64,000 bases of DNA. It comes from JAFDXJ01 sp038257845 (GTDB taxonomy: Bacteria > Bacteroidota > Bacteroidia > Chitinophagales > Chitinophagaceae). Both the position numbers and the translations under genes were made by a program. Shown here one piece after another: positions 16,894 to 26,697 of this stretch (positions within the stretch are counted from its first letter, which is position 1; each line of letters opens with the position of its first letter). Where the stretch lies: NCBI GenBank assembly GCA_038257845.1, contig JBBSQL010000008.1, forward strand, positions 1-64,000, written 5' to 3'. A model generated the notes under the pieces. It made no database searches and was not told where the DNA came from. It worked only from the letters and a program-made list of their open reading frames with translations.

Positions 16894-18129
16894 TTACGAC
16901 ACGCCGGCGAACGCAAAAATATATTCATCCAATTTTTCTTCTACATTATAAAAAACAGATAATTTCCTGATCACATCTTCTACTATTGCATCCGGGCAAC
17001 TTGCCCCACTCGTGATGAGAATGTGCAGTGGATTTTTTTGGGGTAAATAATTTTCTGTGATACTTTCTTTTTTTGTTTGCCAGTCGCAGTGATTTATCTG
17101 ATCGTGAGAAATTAATTTATCTGCGCCATCAATAAAATAAGTAGGTAATTTTTCCGTACACAATTCTACCAAATGGGACGTATTGCTACTATTATAACCA
17201 CCTACAACTATTGCCAGGTCTGCATCTGCTTCTAATAGGCCATTGACAGAACTTTGATTATCACTGGTTGCATAGCAAAGTGTATCACGGGTATCTGCAA
17301 AATGTTTGTCAATACTGTCTGCATCGAGTGTATAATGTTGCAGCATCACACTTTTTAAATACTCTGCAATAGCTTGTGTATCTGTCGCGAGTTGTGTAGT
17401 TTGATTCACAACGCCGATTCTTTGCAAATCTTTTTCTACATTAAAATCCGGCGAAAAACGACCGGCAAATTCAACTTCAAATTGAGATTGATTTTTTTCG
17501 CCCCTGATATATAGCGCCAGCAAATGCGCTTCGTTCATATCATTGATGACAACTGTTGGTGTATGATAGGAAGCATGGGAAAATGTGGCGCGCGTTTCTT
17601 CATGTTTCGGTTTTCCATGCACCACGATGCTGTAATTTTTCCGTGCAATTTGTTCACTGCGGTTCCACACTTTTTCTACAAATGGACAGGTCGTATTATA
17701 TTGTTGAGTCTCTATTCCTTTTGCATTGAGCATTGCTTCAATTTCCAGCGTGGTGCCAAAGGCAGGAATGACCACTACATCATCGGCAGTGATTTCGTTG
17801 AATGGGATCAGTTGCTTTCCATAAGTATCCTGTAAAAAGATAACACCTTTCTCACGCAGGTGTGAATTTACCTGCGGATTGTGTATCATTTCACTTAATA
17901 AAAAAATTCTTTTACCCGGGTTTTCTTCAATTGTTTTAAATGCAATTTCTATGGCATTTTCTACGCCATAACAAAAGCCAAAATGCCTGGCTAGAAAAAT
18001 TTGTAAAACACCCAGATCAAGTATGGTCGGGGAAAAATCTTTTTTTAATTTATCTTTTGACTTACGCGCATCTTTAATGGAACTGATCAAACTGCTCCGG
18101 TAAACATTCGGTACATTAAACTGTTTCAT
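16894..18129 (-). CDS. ispH: 4-hydroxy-3-methylbut-2-enyl diphosphate reductase
   Basis: Last enzyme of the MEP pathway, a 4Fe-4S protein making IPP and DMAPP from HMBPP. The three cluster cysteines are seen in RHFGFCYGVENAI, YNTTCPFVEKVW and TSGASCPDAIVEDVIRKL. GVVNQTTQLATDT is the conserved substrate loop. At 411 residues it is the long form with an N-terminal extension of about 50 residues and an insert, found in Bacteroidota and cyanobacteria, compared with about 315 residues in E. coli. ATG at 18129 keeps the extension. It is downstream of the giant outer-membrane gene on the opposite side of a 52-nt gap, same strand. Confidence 0.95.
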   Translation of the reverse strand: MKQFNVPNVYRSSLISSIKDARKSKDKLKKDFSPTILDLGVLQIFLARHFGFCYGVENAIEIAFKTIEENPGKRIFLLSEMIHNPQVNSHLREKGVIFLQDTYGKQLIPFNEITADDVVVIPAFGTTLEIEAMLNAKGIETQQYNTTCPFVEKVWNRSEQIARKNYSIVVHGKPKHEETRATFSHASYHTPTVVINDMNEAHLLALYIRGEKNQSQFEVEFAGRFSPDFNVEKDLQRIGVVNQTTQLATDTQAIAEYLKSVMLQHYTLDADSIDKHFADTRDTLCYATSDNQSSVNGLLEADADLAIVVGGYNSSNTSHLVELCTEKLPTYFIDGADKLISHDQINHCDWQTKKESITENYLPQKNPLHILITSGASCPDAIVEDVIRKLSVFYNVEEKLDEYIFAFAGVS

Positions 18130-18181
18130 GAAAAATAATTCAGCGCAAAGTTAGCATTTTAAAAATGGATTTTTATACGCA

Positions 18182-21100
18182 TTAAAACAATGCGCGAATA
18201 CTTGCCCTGCCCGTATGAATGGTGGGAGAAGTGCCGGGTTTACGGCCTTCATAATCTACGCTGATCTCCAAATTATTGATTAATCTTTTCGTAAGACTGA
18301 GACTCCACAAATAATTTTTTCCCGGCAAAAGCCCGTCCAGCATGATATAGCTGATGGTTGTATTGGTTGTGCCACTGAAATTAATATTGCTAAAAGTAAA
18401 TTTCCCTGTAATACTTGTGTTAGAAAATGTATTGTATTTTGATTCCAGGTTGATATTATTAAACACTGCCTTTTCGCCACCAAATAAGGGCGTGTTATTT
18501 TTTAAGATATACTGGTAACCTGCCTGCAAGCGCAATGCATTCCCCGGGAAATAAGTGAGTTTTGGTTCGGCAGTAATGATTTTCAAATCATAATTCCTGT
18601 TGACAAAAGATGGAGTTGATAAACTATTGCTACCGTATTTTTGAACATATTCAAGCGTATAAATTTTCGCAATATTTACCCGGCCTTTTATAGCCCATTC
18701 TGAAATTTGCAAAGTTTCAAAACCATAAGTCAGTAATGATTTATTGTAGTTCGTGATATTGGAAATATCTGCGCCCCAGGAAGGACTAAACTTATTAAAG
18801 GAAAGTGTATTGCTGAGATAATAATTTAAATTCAACAATGTAGTATCAGCGATCGGGCTTTTCAAAGGATTGATGGCCGGACTTCCTCCGGAAATTTGTT
18901 TTTTAAAAGTTTGTAAAGCAGACTGAAAATAAAATCTGGAAATGAACTTAGAAAAGTTTTCCGGGTGAATATATTTCGAAATTAGTTTTGGATTCAGTGA
19001 AAAAGAATAATTGAACTGCGAGTAACCGGACTTCACATATTGATTGGTAGGCGTATAAATGCGCACAAATTTTGCCTGGTCCGGGAAAAGCGCAATTTCA
19101 AATTCATTCAATTGTTGCACACCATCGTTGTTATAATCTATCCAGGCATATTGCCCTTGTCCCGCGGGCACTTCGATATAAGAGAAATCTCTTTTGGGTT
19201 CCTGGCCCGCGCCTGTTTCATATAAAAAATTCCCGGTGAGAAAACCTTTCCAGGCGATCAAAGAATAATCCACCCGGCCGAGTAAACTTTTATCGGTTCG
19301 TTGCGTAGTGATCGTAGTATCAAAAACATTTAATAAGCGGTATGAAACGGTGAAACGAAGCTGGCTGTTTTTATTTTTTAATACAGCAGATTGAAAACTA
19401 AAATTATGACTTCGGTCAACGGGTACAAGTTCTCTTCCAAAAGGCGTTTTATCTTTCCTGGTGAAATAAGTAAATGAAAAAGTATTTGCCCTCGAAGCAT
19501 CCGAATTAATATAAGCGGAAATTGTTTCAAATGCAAAACTATAAGGCGTTACCGTATCTGCAGCCTGGTTGCGGGTTTCATTGTGCTCAAGCGCCCAGGA
19601 TGCGCCCGCAGTAAGGTTTTTAAAGGAAGCAAATGTTTTATGTACATCTACAAATGGCCTGAGATAATAACCTTTATCAAATGGTGTTGTGCTGTTGGTA
19701 AGATTAAAAATACCGGTGAATTGATAACCTTTTATATTTTGAGATTCTGAAACAATATTTCGTATGCCACGAAAATGATCACTGCGCAAATAACTTGAAA
19801 AATTGTATTGGAGATAATTATTTTTTTCATCCGAAATTTTCACCTGGAAAGTTGGAAGTTGTTCTGTAGCAGCTTGCAACAAAATCGGTAAGCCCCAGTC
19901 ACGTGCAAATTCCACCGGGCGTAATCTTTCAATGGGCGTAAAATTTTTATGTACCCATTCATAACCTGCAATCGTTTGAAGTGCATATACTTTTTTATTT
20001 TTTAGAAGCAGTGAATCATTTCTTTCAAGAGAAAATTTTCCGGCCAGGCCTTTATCACTGTTTTTGTCTTTATCAGAAAACGTATTGATGTCTGTATTGC
20101 TCGCGGAAAACTCTGCATAAAGATTTGTTTTTTTATCCAATGCATACAAAGCACCAAGACTTACCAATTGCTGCAATTTTGGGGTAACTAAAAAAATTGC
20201 CGGCTCAAAACTCCCTTGTGGCAAACCATTCAGCGGTTGCACCCATTGATATACTTTTCCATTTGCGCCATTGTAAACGGGTAGATAATTTCCTTTTTGA
20301 AAGCCTACTTCAGAAAAAGTTAAACTATACTTCGCGCTGTCCGGGTTGGCGGAATATACAAAAATGGAATCATGAATTCCATTATACACTGTATCAATTT
20401 TTGCATATAAAATTTTTGTTACTGAAAAAGTATCGCGCATAGAAAATGGATAAAATGCATTTTGAATACTATCTCCAAGATTTGCTAAAAATTGTTTTTG
20501 GGGGTTATCCAACGTTTGATTAATAGGCGAATTTTTTGCATCATTATTCTGGTAAGCAGATACAAATATTTTTAATTTATTATTGAAATCAAGTTGCTCA
20601 TTTACATATAACATAGTATTTAAATAATTCCTGTCGGCATATTCAAACTCCACTTGTATCCGCGTATCTTTTGTGATCAGTTGCTTTGGTGTAAATGTAA
20701 TTTCTGCTGTGTTATAATTGATCACATATTCCTGGTCTTCCCCGCGTTGCACCTGTACGCCATCAATATACACGCGTTCTGTACCTGCCAATATTATAAA
20801 AAATATTTCATTATTATTTCCCTGTAACCTGTACGGGCCCTGGTTTCCCTCGATGGGTGTAATGATATTGCGTGCAAATTTTCCCTTTGCCACTGCACCG
20901 CTCATCAGCGTGGATGAATGAATATTTTTTCCAAAATCTACATCCTGCCTGTAGGATAAGCCTTGCAACCTTTTATAAAAATTTAAGAAATAAGATTGCT
21001 CCTGGCGTATATCAATATCACCTAAACTCACCTTCCATTTTTCTTTGCTGAACTCCAATAAAATTTTATCAAATTCATTCAATTGTTGTGTAGTACCATC

Positions 21101-21610
21101 CGGTTGAATGGGAATATTATTATCCGTGATCGCGGCGCTCAATTGAATACTGTCACCGAGATAACCATTCAACTGAAGATTTAATTGCGAATTAAAAACT
21201 GCGTCCTGGTTATTTCCCACACTCAGGTTTCTGCCGAGACTACCTTTATAATCAAGCTTTCCAAAATTGAATAAACTGTATTGAGATGCATTTGTTTGTC
21301 CAATTTTTCGCACCGCCACAAAATTATTACTAATACTATCAAATGAATATCGCTGGGAGGATGAATATAAATTATATGGAAAAACCCTGTACAACACATC
21401 AACGCTATCCTTTACAATTTGTTTCTTCCAGGTAATAACAGCACGGGTTTCATCAATCATGTAAAAAGAAGTATCTATTCCCAGAATACTAAAAGTTTTG
21501 GGCACGATGGACAATGAATCTAATTTAAAACTTCCTTGTGCAGGAATTTTTTTCCTGCGCAAATTAGAAACCTGTGCCATTGCCTGGAAAGCCATGAATG
21601 ACAGGATCAA
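18182..21610 (-). CDS. Large putative outer-membrane beta-barrel protein
   Basis: An 1142-residue protein that I cannot name. A signal peptide ends FMAFQAMAQ. The rest is rich in aromatic-polar alternating strands to the C-terminus (GRASIRALF), as in outer-membrane barrels of the SprA-like size class. Residues near 800 read AWIDYNNDGVQQLNEFE, a calcium-binding Dx[DN]xDG-like loop common in Bacteroidota surface proteins. The coordinate given starts at a TTG, but this gives a signal peptide with no basic head. The frame is open to 21652 and reads KLKFLRSKKTIFVLILSF, a textbook signal peptide, with only CTG (21637) or ATA (21652) as possible initiators. The true start is probably one of these. 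Confidence 0.75.
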   Translation of the reverse strand: MILSFMAFQAMAQVSNLRRKKIPAQGSFKLDSLSIVPKTFSILGIDTSFYMIDETRAVITWKKQIVKDSVDVLYRVFPYNLYSSSQRYSFDSISNNFVAVRKIGQTNASQYSLFNFGKLDYKGSLGRNLSVGNNQDAVFNSQLNLQLNGYLGDSIQLSAAITDNNIPIQPDGTTQQLNEFDKILLEFSKEKWKVSLGDIDIRQEQSYFLNFYKRLQGLSYRQDVDFGKNIHSSTLMSGAVAKGKFARNIITPIEGNQGPYRLQGNNNEIFFIILAGTERVYIDGVQVQRGEDQEYVINYNTAEITFTPKQLITKDTRIQVEFEYADRNYLNTMLYVNEQLDFNNKLKIFVSAYQNNDAKNSPINQTLDNPQKQFLANLGDSIQNAFYPFSMRDTFSVTKILYAKIDTVYNGIHDSIFVYSANPDSAKYSLTFSEVGFQKGNYLPVYNGANGKVYQWVQPLNGLPQGSFEPAIFLVTPKLQQLVSLGALYALDKKTNLYAEFSASNTDINTFSDKDKNSDKGLAGKFSLERNDSLLLKNKKVYALQTIAGYEWVHKNFTPIERLRPVEFARDWGLPILLQAATEQLPTFQVKISDEKNNYLQYNFSSYLRSDHFRGIRNIVSESQNIKGYQFTGIFNLTNSTTPFDKGYYLRPFVDVHKTFASFKNLTAGASWALEHNETRNQAADTVTPYSFAFETISAYINSDASRANTFSFTYFTRKDKTPFGRELVPVDRSHNFSFQSAVLKNKNSQLRFTVSYRLLNVFDTTITTQRTDKSLLGRVDYSLIAWKGFLTGNFLYETGAGQEPKRDFSYIEVPAGQGQYAWIDYNNDGVQQLNEFEIALFPDQAKFVRIYTPTNQYVKSGYSQFNYSFSLNPKLISKYIHPENFSKFISRFYFQSALQTFKKQISGGSPAINPLKSPIADTTLLNLNYYLSNTLSFNKFSPSWGADISNITNYNKSLLTYGFETLQISEWAIKGRVNIAKIYTLEYVQKYGSNSLSTPSFVNRNYDLKIITAEPKLTYFPGNALRLQAGYQYILKNNTPLFGGEKAVFNNINLESKYNTFSNTSITGKFTFSNINFSGTTNTTISYIMLDGLLPGKNYLWSLSLTKRLINNLEISVDYEGRKPGTSPTIHTGRASIRALF

Positions 21611-21738
21611 AACGAATATGGTTTTTTTGCTGCGCAGGAATTTTAATTTTATCTAAAACAAAATTGAAAGATCATTTATTGCGGGAAACTGTTCCCGTGG
21701 TAAATGTACGTACTTGTAAAATTCTCCCCCTGAAATCG

Positions 21739-22449
21739 TCAGCGCAGATAATCTTTCATCAAATCATTATAGGCTTTCGAATAATGTTTGTCCATTTCTT
21801 TAATACATATTTTTTTTATAGTTGTATTTGCATGCTTTTTTTCAAATTGTATCATCGCCCGAAAAAAATCATGCGCCGGCGTTTGTTTCACCCATAATTC
21901 CCGTGCAGGAAACCATCCCATTTCTCCCGCAACTCTTATACAAATTTCTCTGCGTTGGTATGAAAGCATTAGCGCAAAGCTTCCATTGTCTGAAAGATAC
22001 TGATCAATTATTTTGATCATAGCCATTTCATCCATTTGATGAACATGCTTTGCCATATTCATTTTTGCAGAAGGGCTTTTGAGATTGTTATGAAAAAAAG
22101 GTGGGTTTGAAATAATGAAATCATATTTATCAGAAATAGGAAAATTTTGAATATCAGCGTGTATGACATTCAAACAGTTTGGCCAGGGCGACTTTGAAAA
22201 ATTCTCTGTTGCTTGCGTAGCCGCAGTTTCATCTATCTCCACGGCATTTATAAAAATATTTTCATACCGTTGTGCGAGCATTAAAGACAGGAGCCCGGTG
22301 CCGGTGCCAATATCCAGTGCTTCAATTTTTTCTTCGCTTTTTTCCGGCCCGGCCCAGGCACCAAAAATGCTGGAATCTGTGCAGACTTTCATAGCACAAT
22401 GTTCCTGGTGCACGGTAAATTTTTTGAAAGAAAAATAACTATTCGGCAT
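21739..22449 (-). CDS. trmN6: tRNA1(Val) adenine-37 N6-methyltransferase
   Basis: SAM-dependent methyltransferase of the YfiC/TrmN6 family that modifies A37 of tRNA-Val. The 236-residue protein opens FSFKKFTVHQEHCAMKVCTD, typical of the family. SAM binding is in ALDIGTGTGLLSLML (residues ~43-57). The catalytic N6-adenine motif is NPPFFHN (residues ~115). The ATG at 22449 fits the conserved start. Nine bases separate it from the aspartate kinase gene upstream, so the two are probably cotranscribed. Confidence 0.9.
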   Translation of the reverse strand: MPNSYFSFKKFTVHQEHCAMKVCTDSSIFGAWAGPEKSEEKIEALDIGTGTGLLSLMLAQRYENIFINAVEIDETAATQATENFSKSPWPNCLNVIHADIQNFPISDKYDFIISNPPFFHNNLKSPSAKMNMAKHVHQMDEMAMIKIIDQYLSDNGSFALMLSYQRREICIRVAGEMGWFPARELWVKQTPAHDFFRAMIQFEKKHANTTIKKICIKEMDKHYSKAYNDLMKDYLR

Positions 22450-22458
22450 TCAACAATA

Positions 22459-23718
22459 TTAACGGAAAAGCACTTGAACTGTTTGAGGAGTTCTTTGCGT
22501 CAGGAGAATATTTTTTCCTGCAGTCATTTTTTCCATTAACTCATTGGTGAAATGTCGTATGGTCAAAAGCCTCAAGTCTTTTTCCACCGATACTTCAAAA
22601 TCATTTCCCGCAGCTAAAGAAAAATCTTCGATTTTATCACGCACATCATCCAGGCAAACCTGTAAACTCACAGCACCTGTTTGTATGAGGTTTGGCTTAA
22701 TTTTCAGGTCTTCAAAAATAGCATATAAATGGCCCATAGGTTTACCGCCGATAAAAGAAAAATCTTTAGTATGTAAATGGATCAGTGCCTGGTTTTCTTT
22801 CATTACAATGACCGGCGGCATTTCCTTCGTTTGTTTTTTAAAAATAATTGTACCCGGAAGGCTCGCATCTGAAAAGCATTTAACATATAAGGGAATGCCT
22901 TTGTTTTCTAAAGGTTTAATGGTTTTTGGATGAATGACCTGGGCACCATAAAACGCCATTTCAATGACTTCCTCAAATGCGAGTTCAGGAATTAAAATGG
23001 CTTCAGGAAATTGCTTTGGATCTGCATTCATCACGCCGGGCACATCTTTCCAGATCGTTACACTTTCAGCATCCAGTACATTTGCAAAAACTGCTGCCGT
23101 AAAATCGCTTCCTTCACGGCCCAGTGTTGTACTTTCATTTTCACTCGTGCTGCCTATAAAACCTTGTGTGATCACCACATTATTTTTAGTGAGCAAAGGC
23201 TTTACAATTGTATCAATTTTATTCCTGGTAAATGCCCAGTCCACCGCCGCATCCCTGAAATTATTATCCGTGCGGATAATATCCCGCACATCCATCCAGT
23301 TATTTTCAATGCCCATTTCACGAAAATAAAAACTCATGATACAAGTACTGAGCAACTCTCCCACACAAACAACCTGATCATAATAAAAATCGTATTCCCT
23401 GTCTGCATTTCCGTGGAGCAGCCATTCAATTTCTGTATAAAAATCGCGCAATTTTGCGTCACATTCGAGGGCCGTTGTTACCAGTAAATATTTTGCCAGT
23501 GTATCATGCTTCTTTTTGATTTTGTCAAATAAAGAAAGCGCCTCCTCCTGTCTTCCTGCACAAAAACTTTCGACTACTTTTTCCAGGGCATTGGTTGTTT
23601 TACCCATAGCTGAAATTATGAGTAAGAGTGGTTTTGAGCTTTCTTTTAGAATGGGAACAAGTGCAGAAACGCGCTCTTCGCTGCTGATACTTGCGCCACC
23701 AAATTTATATACCTTCAT
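22459..23718 (-). CDS. Aspartate kinase
   Basis: Phosphorylates aspartate, the entry to lysine, threonine, methionine and diaminopimelate synthesis. The kinase domain starts MKVYKFGGASISSEERV. It includes TTLGREGSDFTAAVFANVL with the active-site Asp and KDVPGVMNADPKQFPEA. Two ACT regulatory domains follow from about residue 290. At 419 residues it is monofunctional, without a homoserine dehydrogenase domain. The start is set at ATG 23718, where family homology begins; an in-frame upstream start at 23769 would add 17 hydrophobic residues. It is divergent from fbp across 99 nt. Which feedback amino acid it senses cannot be read here. Confidence 0.93.
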   Translation of the reverse strand: MKVYKFGGASISSEERVSALVPILKESSKPLLLIISAMGKTTNALEKVVESFCAGRQEEALSLFDKIKKKHDTLAKYLLVTTALECDAKLRDFYTEIEWLLHGNADREYDFYYDQVVCVGELLSTCIMSFYFREMGIENNWMDVRDIIRTDNNFRDAAVDWAFTRNKIDTIVKPLLTKNNVVITQGFIGSTSENESTTLGREGSDFTAAVFANVLDAESVTIWKDVPGVMNADPKQFPEAILIPELAFEEVIEMAFYGAQVIHPKTIKPLENKGIPLYVKCFSDASLPGTIIFKKQTKEMPPVIVMKENQALIHLHTKDFSFIGGKPMGHLYAIFEDLKIKPNLIQTGAVSLQVCLDDVRDKIEDFSLAAGNDFEVSVEKDLRLLTIRHFTNELMEKMTAGKNILLTQRTPQTVQVLFR

Positions 23719-23817
23719 AGAAATTTTAAAAAAATATGAATTAAACAAAGATAGGGTCAGGAGCCTCAAAAAATTTTAATACATTTACTTTTTTGCATAC
23801 AAATTAAACTTTGATAT

Positions 23818-24837
23818 ATGATCAACAGGCAAATATTGACGCTGGATGAATTCACGATTCAGCAATACCGGAAAATACCCAATGCCACAGGTGAACTCAG
23901 TAATCTTTTACGCGACATTGGTCTTGCCGGGAAAAGAATAAATGTAGAAGTAAATAAAGCCGGCCTCGTAGATATCCTCGGTGATGCGGGCATTACCAAT
24001 GTGCAGGGAGAAGATGTAAAAAAACTGGATGTATTTTCCAATACTCAAATGGTGGGCGTGTTACAACATGGTATCAGTTGTGCAGGAATTGGTAGTGAAG
24101 AGATGGACGACGTTGTAATTTTTGATGATGAAATAAGTAATAACAGTAAATATGTAGTGATGTTTGACCCGCTTGACGGGAGTAGCAATATTGATACAAA
24201 TGCATCTATCGGCACGATCTTCGGCATATTCAGAAGAGTGACAGAACCCGGCAAACCCGCTACAGAAGCGGATTTCCTGCAGGCTGGCGTAAAACAAGTT
24301 GCCGCCGGTTATATAATTTACGGATCCAGTACGATGCTTGTTTATGCAACGCGCCGCGGCGTAAATGGTTTTACACTCGACCCTTCCATTGGTGAATTTT
24401 GCCTGAGCCACCCGGATATAAAAATCCCGGATACTGGTAAAATTTATTCCGTGAATCATGGTAATTTTTTCCAGTATGAAGCACCAGTAAAAAAATATAT
24501 TGACCTTTGCCAGAATAAAAATAAATCAAATGGCGGCCCTTATACACAACGTTATATTGGCAGCATGGTTGCAGATATGCATCGCTCACTCATCAAAGGA
24601 GGTATTTTCATGTATCCTGGCACGACTGAAAAACCGGGCGGAAAATTACGCCTGATGTATGAATGTAACCCCTTCGCATTTATTGTGGAAGTCGCAGGAG
24701 GTATGGCAAGCAACGGAAAGCAGCGAATCCTTGACATTATACCGAAGGCATTGCATGAACGTACCCCTGTTTTCATTGGCAGTAAAAATATGGTGGTGGA
24801 ATGTTTGAGTTACTGGAATGAACCAGGTGAAAAATAA
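23818..24837 (+). CDS. fbp: Fructose-1,6-bisphosphatase class I
   Basis: Gluconeogenic phosphatase hydrolysing fructose 1,6-bisphosphate. The 339-residue protein shows the metal and substrate motifs in order: GIGSEEMDDVV, then FDPLDGSSNIDTNASIGTIF (residues ~117-136), RYIGSMVADMHRSLIKGG and KLRLMYECNPFAFIVEVAGG. Length and start (ATG at 23818) are normal for class I. A clear Rho-independent terminator follows at 24863. Confidence 0.96.
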   Translation: MINRQILTLDEFTIQQYRKIPNATGELSNLLRDIGLAGKRINVEVNKAGLVDILGDAGITNVQGEDVKKLDVFSNTQMVGVLQHGISCAGIGSEEMDDVVIFDDEISNNSKYVVMFDPLDGSSNIDTNASIGTIFGIFRRVTEPGKPATEADFLQAGVKQVAAGYIIYGSSTMLVYATRRGVNGFTLDPSIGEFCLSHPDIKIPDTGKIYSVNHGNFFQYEAPVKKYIDLCQNKNKSNGGPYTQRYIGSMVADMHRSLIKGGIFMYPGTTEKPGGKLRLMYECNPFAFIVEVAGGMASNGKQRILDIIPKALHERTPVFIGSKNMVVECLSYWNEPGEK

Positions 24838-24862
24838 TGGTATGATAATTGAAATTTTAAAT

Positions 24863-24884
24863 AACCGCTCTGCGGTTTTTTTTT
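24863..24884 (+). terminator. Rho-independent terminator of fbp
   Basis: AACCGC-TCT-GCGGTT is a 6-bp stem with a 3-nt loop, and nine T follow from 24876. It lies 25 nt after the fbp stop. Confidence 0.85.
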
Positions 24885-24899
24885 CACATAAAAATTAAA

Positions 24900-25997
24900 A
24901 TGATGAAAACTTTTTTTCTTTCCCTGCTTCTTTTCAGTGGCTGCATCCCTGCACAGAAACATGCACAATCTTACCCGCCGGTAAATGCAAATGCCAATGA
25001 AACGGTAAACACGAATCTTTCCTACACACCGGGTAATACTCAATTTGGGGTGATGTTCCCTCAAATAAGCAGCGCACAGGAGAAGGTGGACCTTTTAAAA
25101 CAACTGCATGTAAAAACAACGCGAATGACTTTGTCTATGGATACCTGGAAAGGAAGTAATGCGCCACTTGAATTACTGCAAAATGCAGGCTATAAAGTAC
25201 TTCTAAACGTCTATTGGAAAAGATTAGGTGTTTCAAATAGCTCAAAAACACCTCAACCTTATCCAACCGGCAGCGAACTGGAAACCTATCGTTCCACACT
25301 CAATGATATTTTAACAAAATATAAGCCTGAAGTTTTACTGGTAGAAAATGAAGAACTTGTTTTGAAATTCCATTCTGGTGACATCAGTGATTACCTGAAC
25401 ATGCTCAAAGTTGCCGTTGACGTTGCGCACAGTAAAGGCGTGAAAGTTTCAGATGGTGGCATCACAAACCCGCAGATTAGTTTATTGATCTATGATTATC
25501 TGCTCAGTCAAAACCAGCGGAATGATGCTGATCGTTTTGGCAACACGGCCATGAATGCACGTGTTCTAAAATTTGCGAAAAACCATGATATGACTTCAGA
25601 ATTAGGGCAAAAATTATCACAGGCTCAAAAGTTGATTCAAGGTCTGCGTACTATAGATATTGATTATGTAAACTTGCACTGGTATGAGCCGCTGAGTGAG
25701 AAAGGCACAGCGAATTTATCAAATAATACAGATGCAGTTACACCCGGTGCACTCGGCCATGCAGTGGATTTCTTAACAAAAGTAATTGGCAAACCGGTTA
25801 TTATCGGGGAATGTGGCCAGGTAAATACAAATGCTTCGCTTACTACATCCATGCTGCAGGAAATTTCTGCGACAGGTGTTCCTTATGCGATATGGTTAAG
25901 TGGTGATAATGGTATTTCAAAAGCCTTGCATAGTGGCTCGAGTTTATTACCAACTGGAAATGCTTTTGTAAAATTTATGGACGAACATCAGAAATAA
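24900..25997 (+). CDS. Putative TIM-barrel glycoside hydrolase-like lipoprotein
   Basis: A 365-residue secreted protein. The N-terminus MMKTFFLSLLLFSGC looks like a lipoprotein signal with Cys at residue 15, although -3 is Phe rather than Leu. The body resembles a clan A glycosidase barrel: alternating strand-helix units with VLLNVYWKRLG, VLLVENEELVLKF (possible acid/base Glu after strand 4), IDYVNLHWYEPL, and PVIIGECGQV near the end (possible nucleophile Glu on strand 7). Substrate and family are unknown. ATG at 24900 is followed directly by a second ATG at 24903, and either could be used. It sits between two terminators, so it is a single-gene unit. Confidence 0.65.
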   Translation: MMKTFFLSLLLFSGCIPAQKHAQSYPPVNANANETVNTNLSYTPGNTQFGVMFPQISSAQEKVDLLKQLHVKTTRMTLSMDTWKGSNAPLELLQNAGYKVLLNVYWKRLGVSNSSKTPQPYPTGSELETYRSTLNDILTKYKPEVLLVENEELVLKFHSGDISDYLNMLKVAVDVAHSKGVKVSDGGITNPQISLLIYDYLLSQNQRNDADRFGNTAMNARVLKFAKNHDMTSELGQKLSQAQKLIQGLRTIDIDYVNLHWYEPLSEKGTANLSNNTDAVTPGALGHAVDFLTKVIGKPVIIGECGQVNTNASLTTSMLQEISATGVPYAIWLSGDNGISKALHSGSSLLPTGNAFVKFMDEHQK

Positions 25998-26012
25998 GTA
26001 TTTTAATATTTC

Positions 26013-26049
26013 TTAGAAAAAAACCAACAACACGTTGGTTTTTTTCTAA
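26013..26049. terminator. Bidirectional terminator embedding a stop codon
   Basis: A perfect 16-bp inverted repeat with a 5-nt loop AACAC: left arm TTAGAAAAAAACCAAC, right arm GTTGGTTTTTTTCTAA. The A-run and T-run make it serve both converging transcripts. The TAG stop of the DUF1569 gene (26048-26046) lies inside the right arm. Confidence 0.85.
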
Positions 26050-26489
26050 GCGCCAAACTGCCTTAAATGATGATCCGTATGTTTATACACTAAAAGGCCA
26101 ATTTGTTCACGCGTCATTTTTCCAAAAAATGGGTGGACAAATTCCGTATTTGAAAACTGTTCGTAATTTTGAATATTTGCTATCCAGTTCATTTTTTCAG
26201 GTTCTATTTCTCCACTTCCTACAATTTTTAATATGGGGAGGGTAGGTGTATTTTTTCGCAATGGCGCATCATCTTTTAAAACTTTTTTCATTACGATTTT
26301 GCCAAATAATTTTCCCAAAAACACCTGCTTATATTTTCGTTTCCTTTCTATCATTTCATCCCAAAGAATACAATGCCTGAGCATTTGATAAAGGGTCATT
26401 TTTCCCCAAAGCGCAGTGTTGCCGGGCTTGAGTGATTGAATTCTTTGTATTAATCCATTGCGCGTAGTTGCATCAAATATTGATTTCAT
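26046..26489 (-). CDS. DUF1569 protein (DinB-like)
   Basis: A 147-residue protein of the DUF1569 family, distantly related to the DinB/YfiT four-helix metal-binding fold. The motifs are ALWGKMTLYQMLRHCILWDE near residue 25 and the C-terminal VYKHTDHHLRQFG, which give the His residues usual in this fold. The function is unknown. Start at ATG 26489; the TTG at 26504 would add MKIFI only. It stands alone between the shared terminator and a 190-nt gap before the nos terminator. Confidence 0.82.
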   Translation of the reverse strand: MKSIFDATTRNGLIQRIQSLKPGNTALWGKMTLYQMLRHCILWDEMIERKRKYKQVFLGKLFGKIVMKKVLKDDAPLRKNTPTLPILKIVGSGEIEPEKMNWIANIQNYEQFSNTEFVHPFFGKMTREQIGLLVYKHTDHHLRQFGA

Positions 26490-26635
26490 AATAAAAATTT
26501 TCAATAAAAAAAATTCTACTTTTAAAAGGTTTTACCAAATCAAAAACTGCCTAAGGAAGAATCGAATTCCGAAATAGCAAATCTATGAAAAAATTTTAAC
26601 CCTAAAATTACACACTTGTTTGGAAAAACATCTTT

Positions 26636-26676
26636 AAAAAAATAAAACCGGCTCTGCAAAAATGCATATGCCGGTT
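26636..26676 (-). terminator. Rho-independent terminator after nosY
   Basis: On the minus strand AACCGGC pairs with GCCGGTT, with a nested TGCA-TTTT-TGCA inner stem, and TTATTTTTTT follows. It lies 22 nt after the nosY stop and ends the nos locus. Confidence 0.8.
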
Positions 26677-26697
26677 AATTATAAAAACAATCAATAA

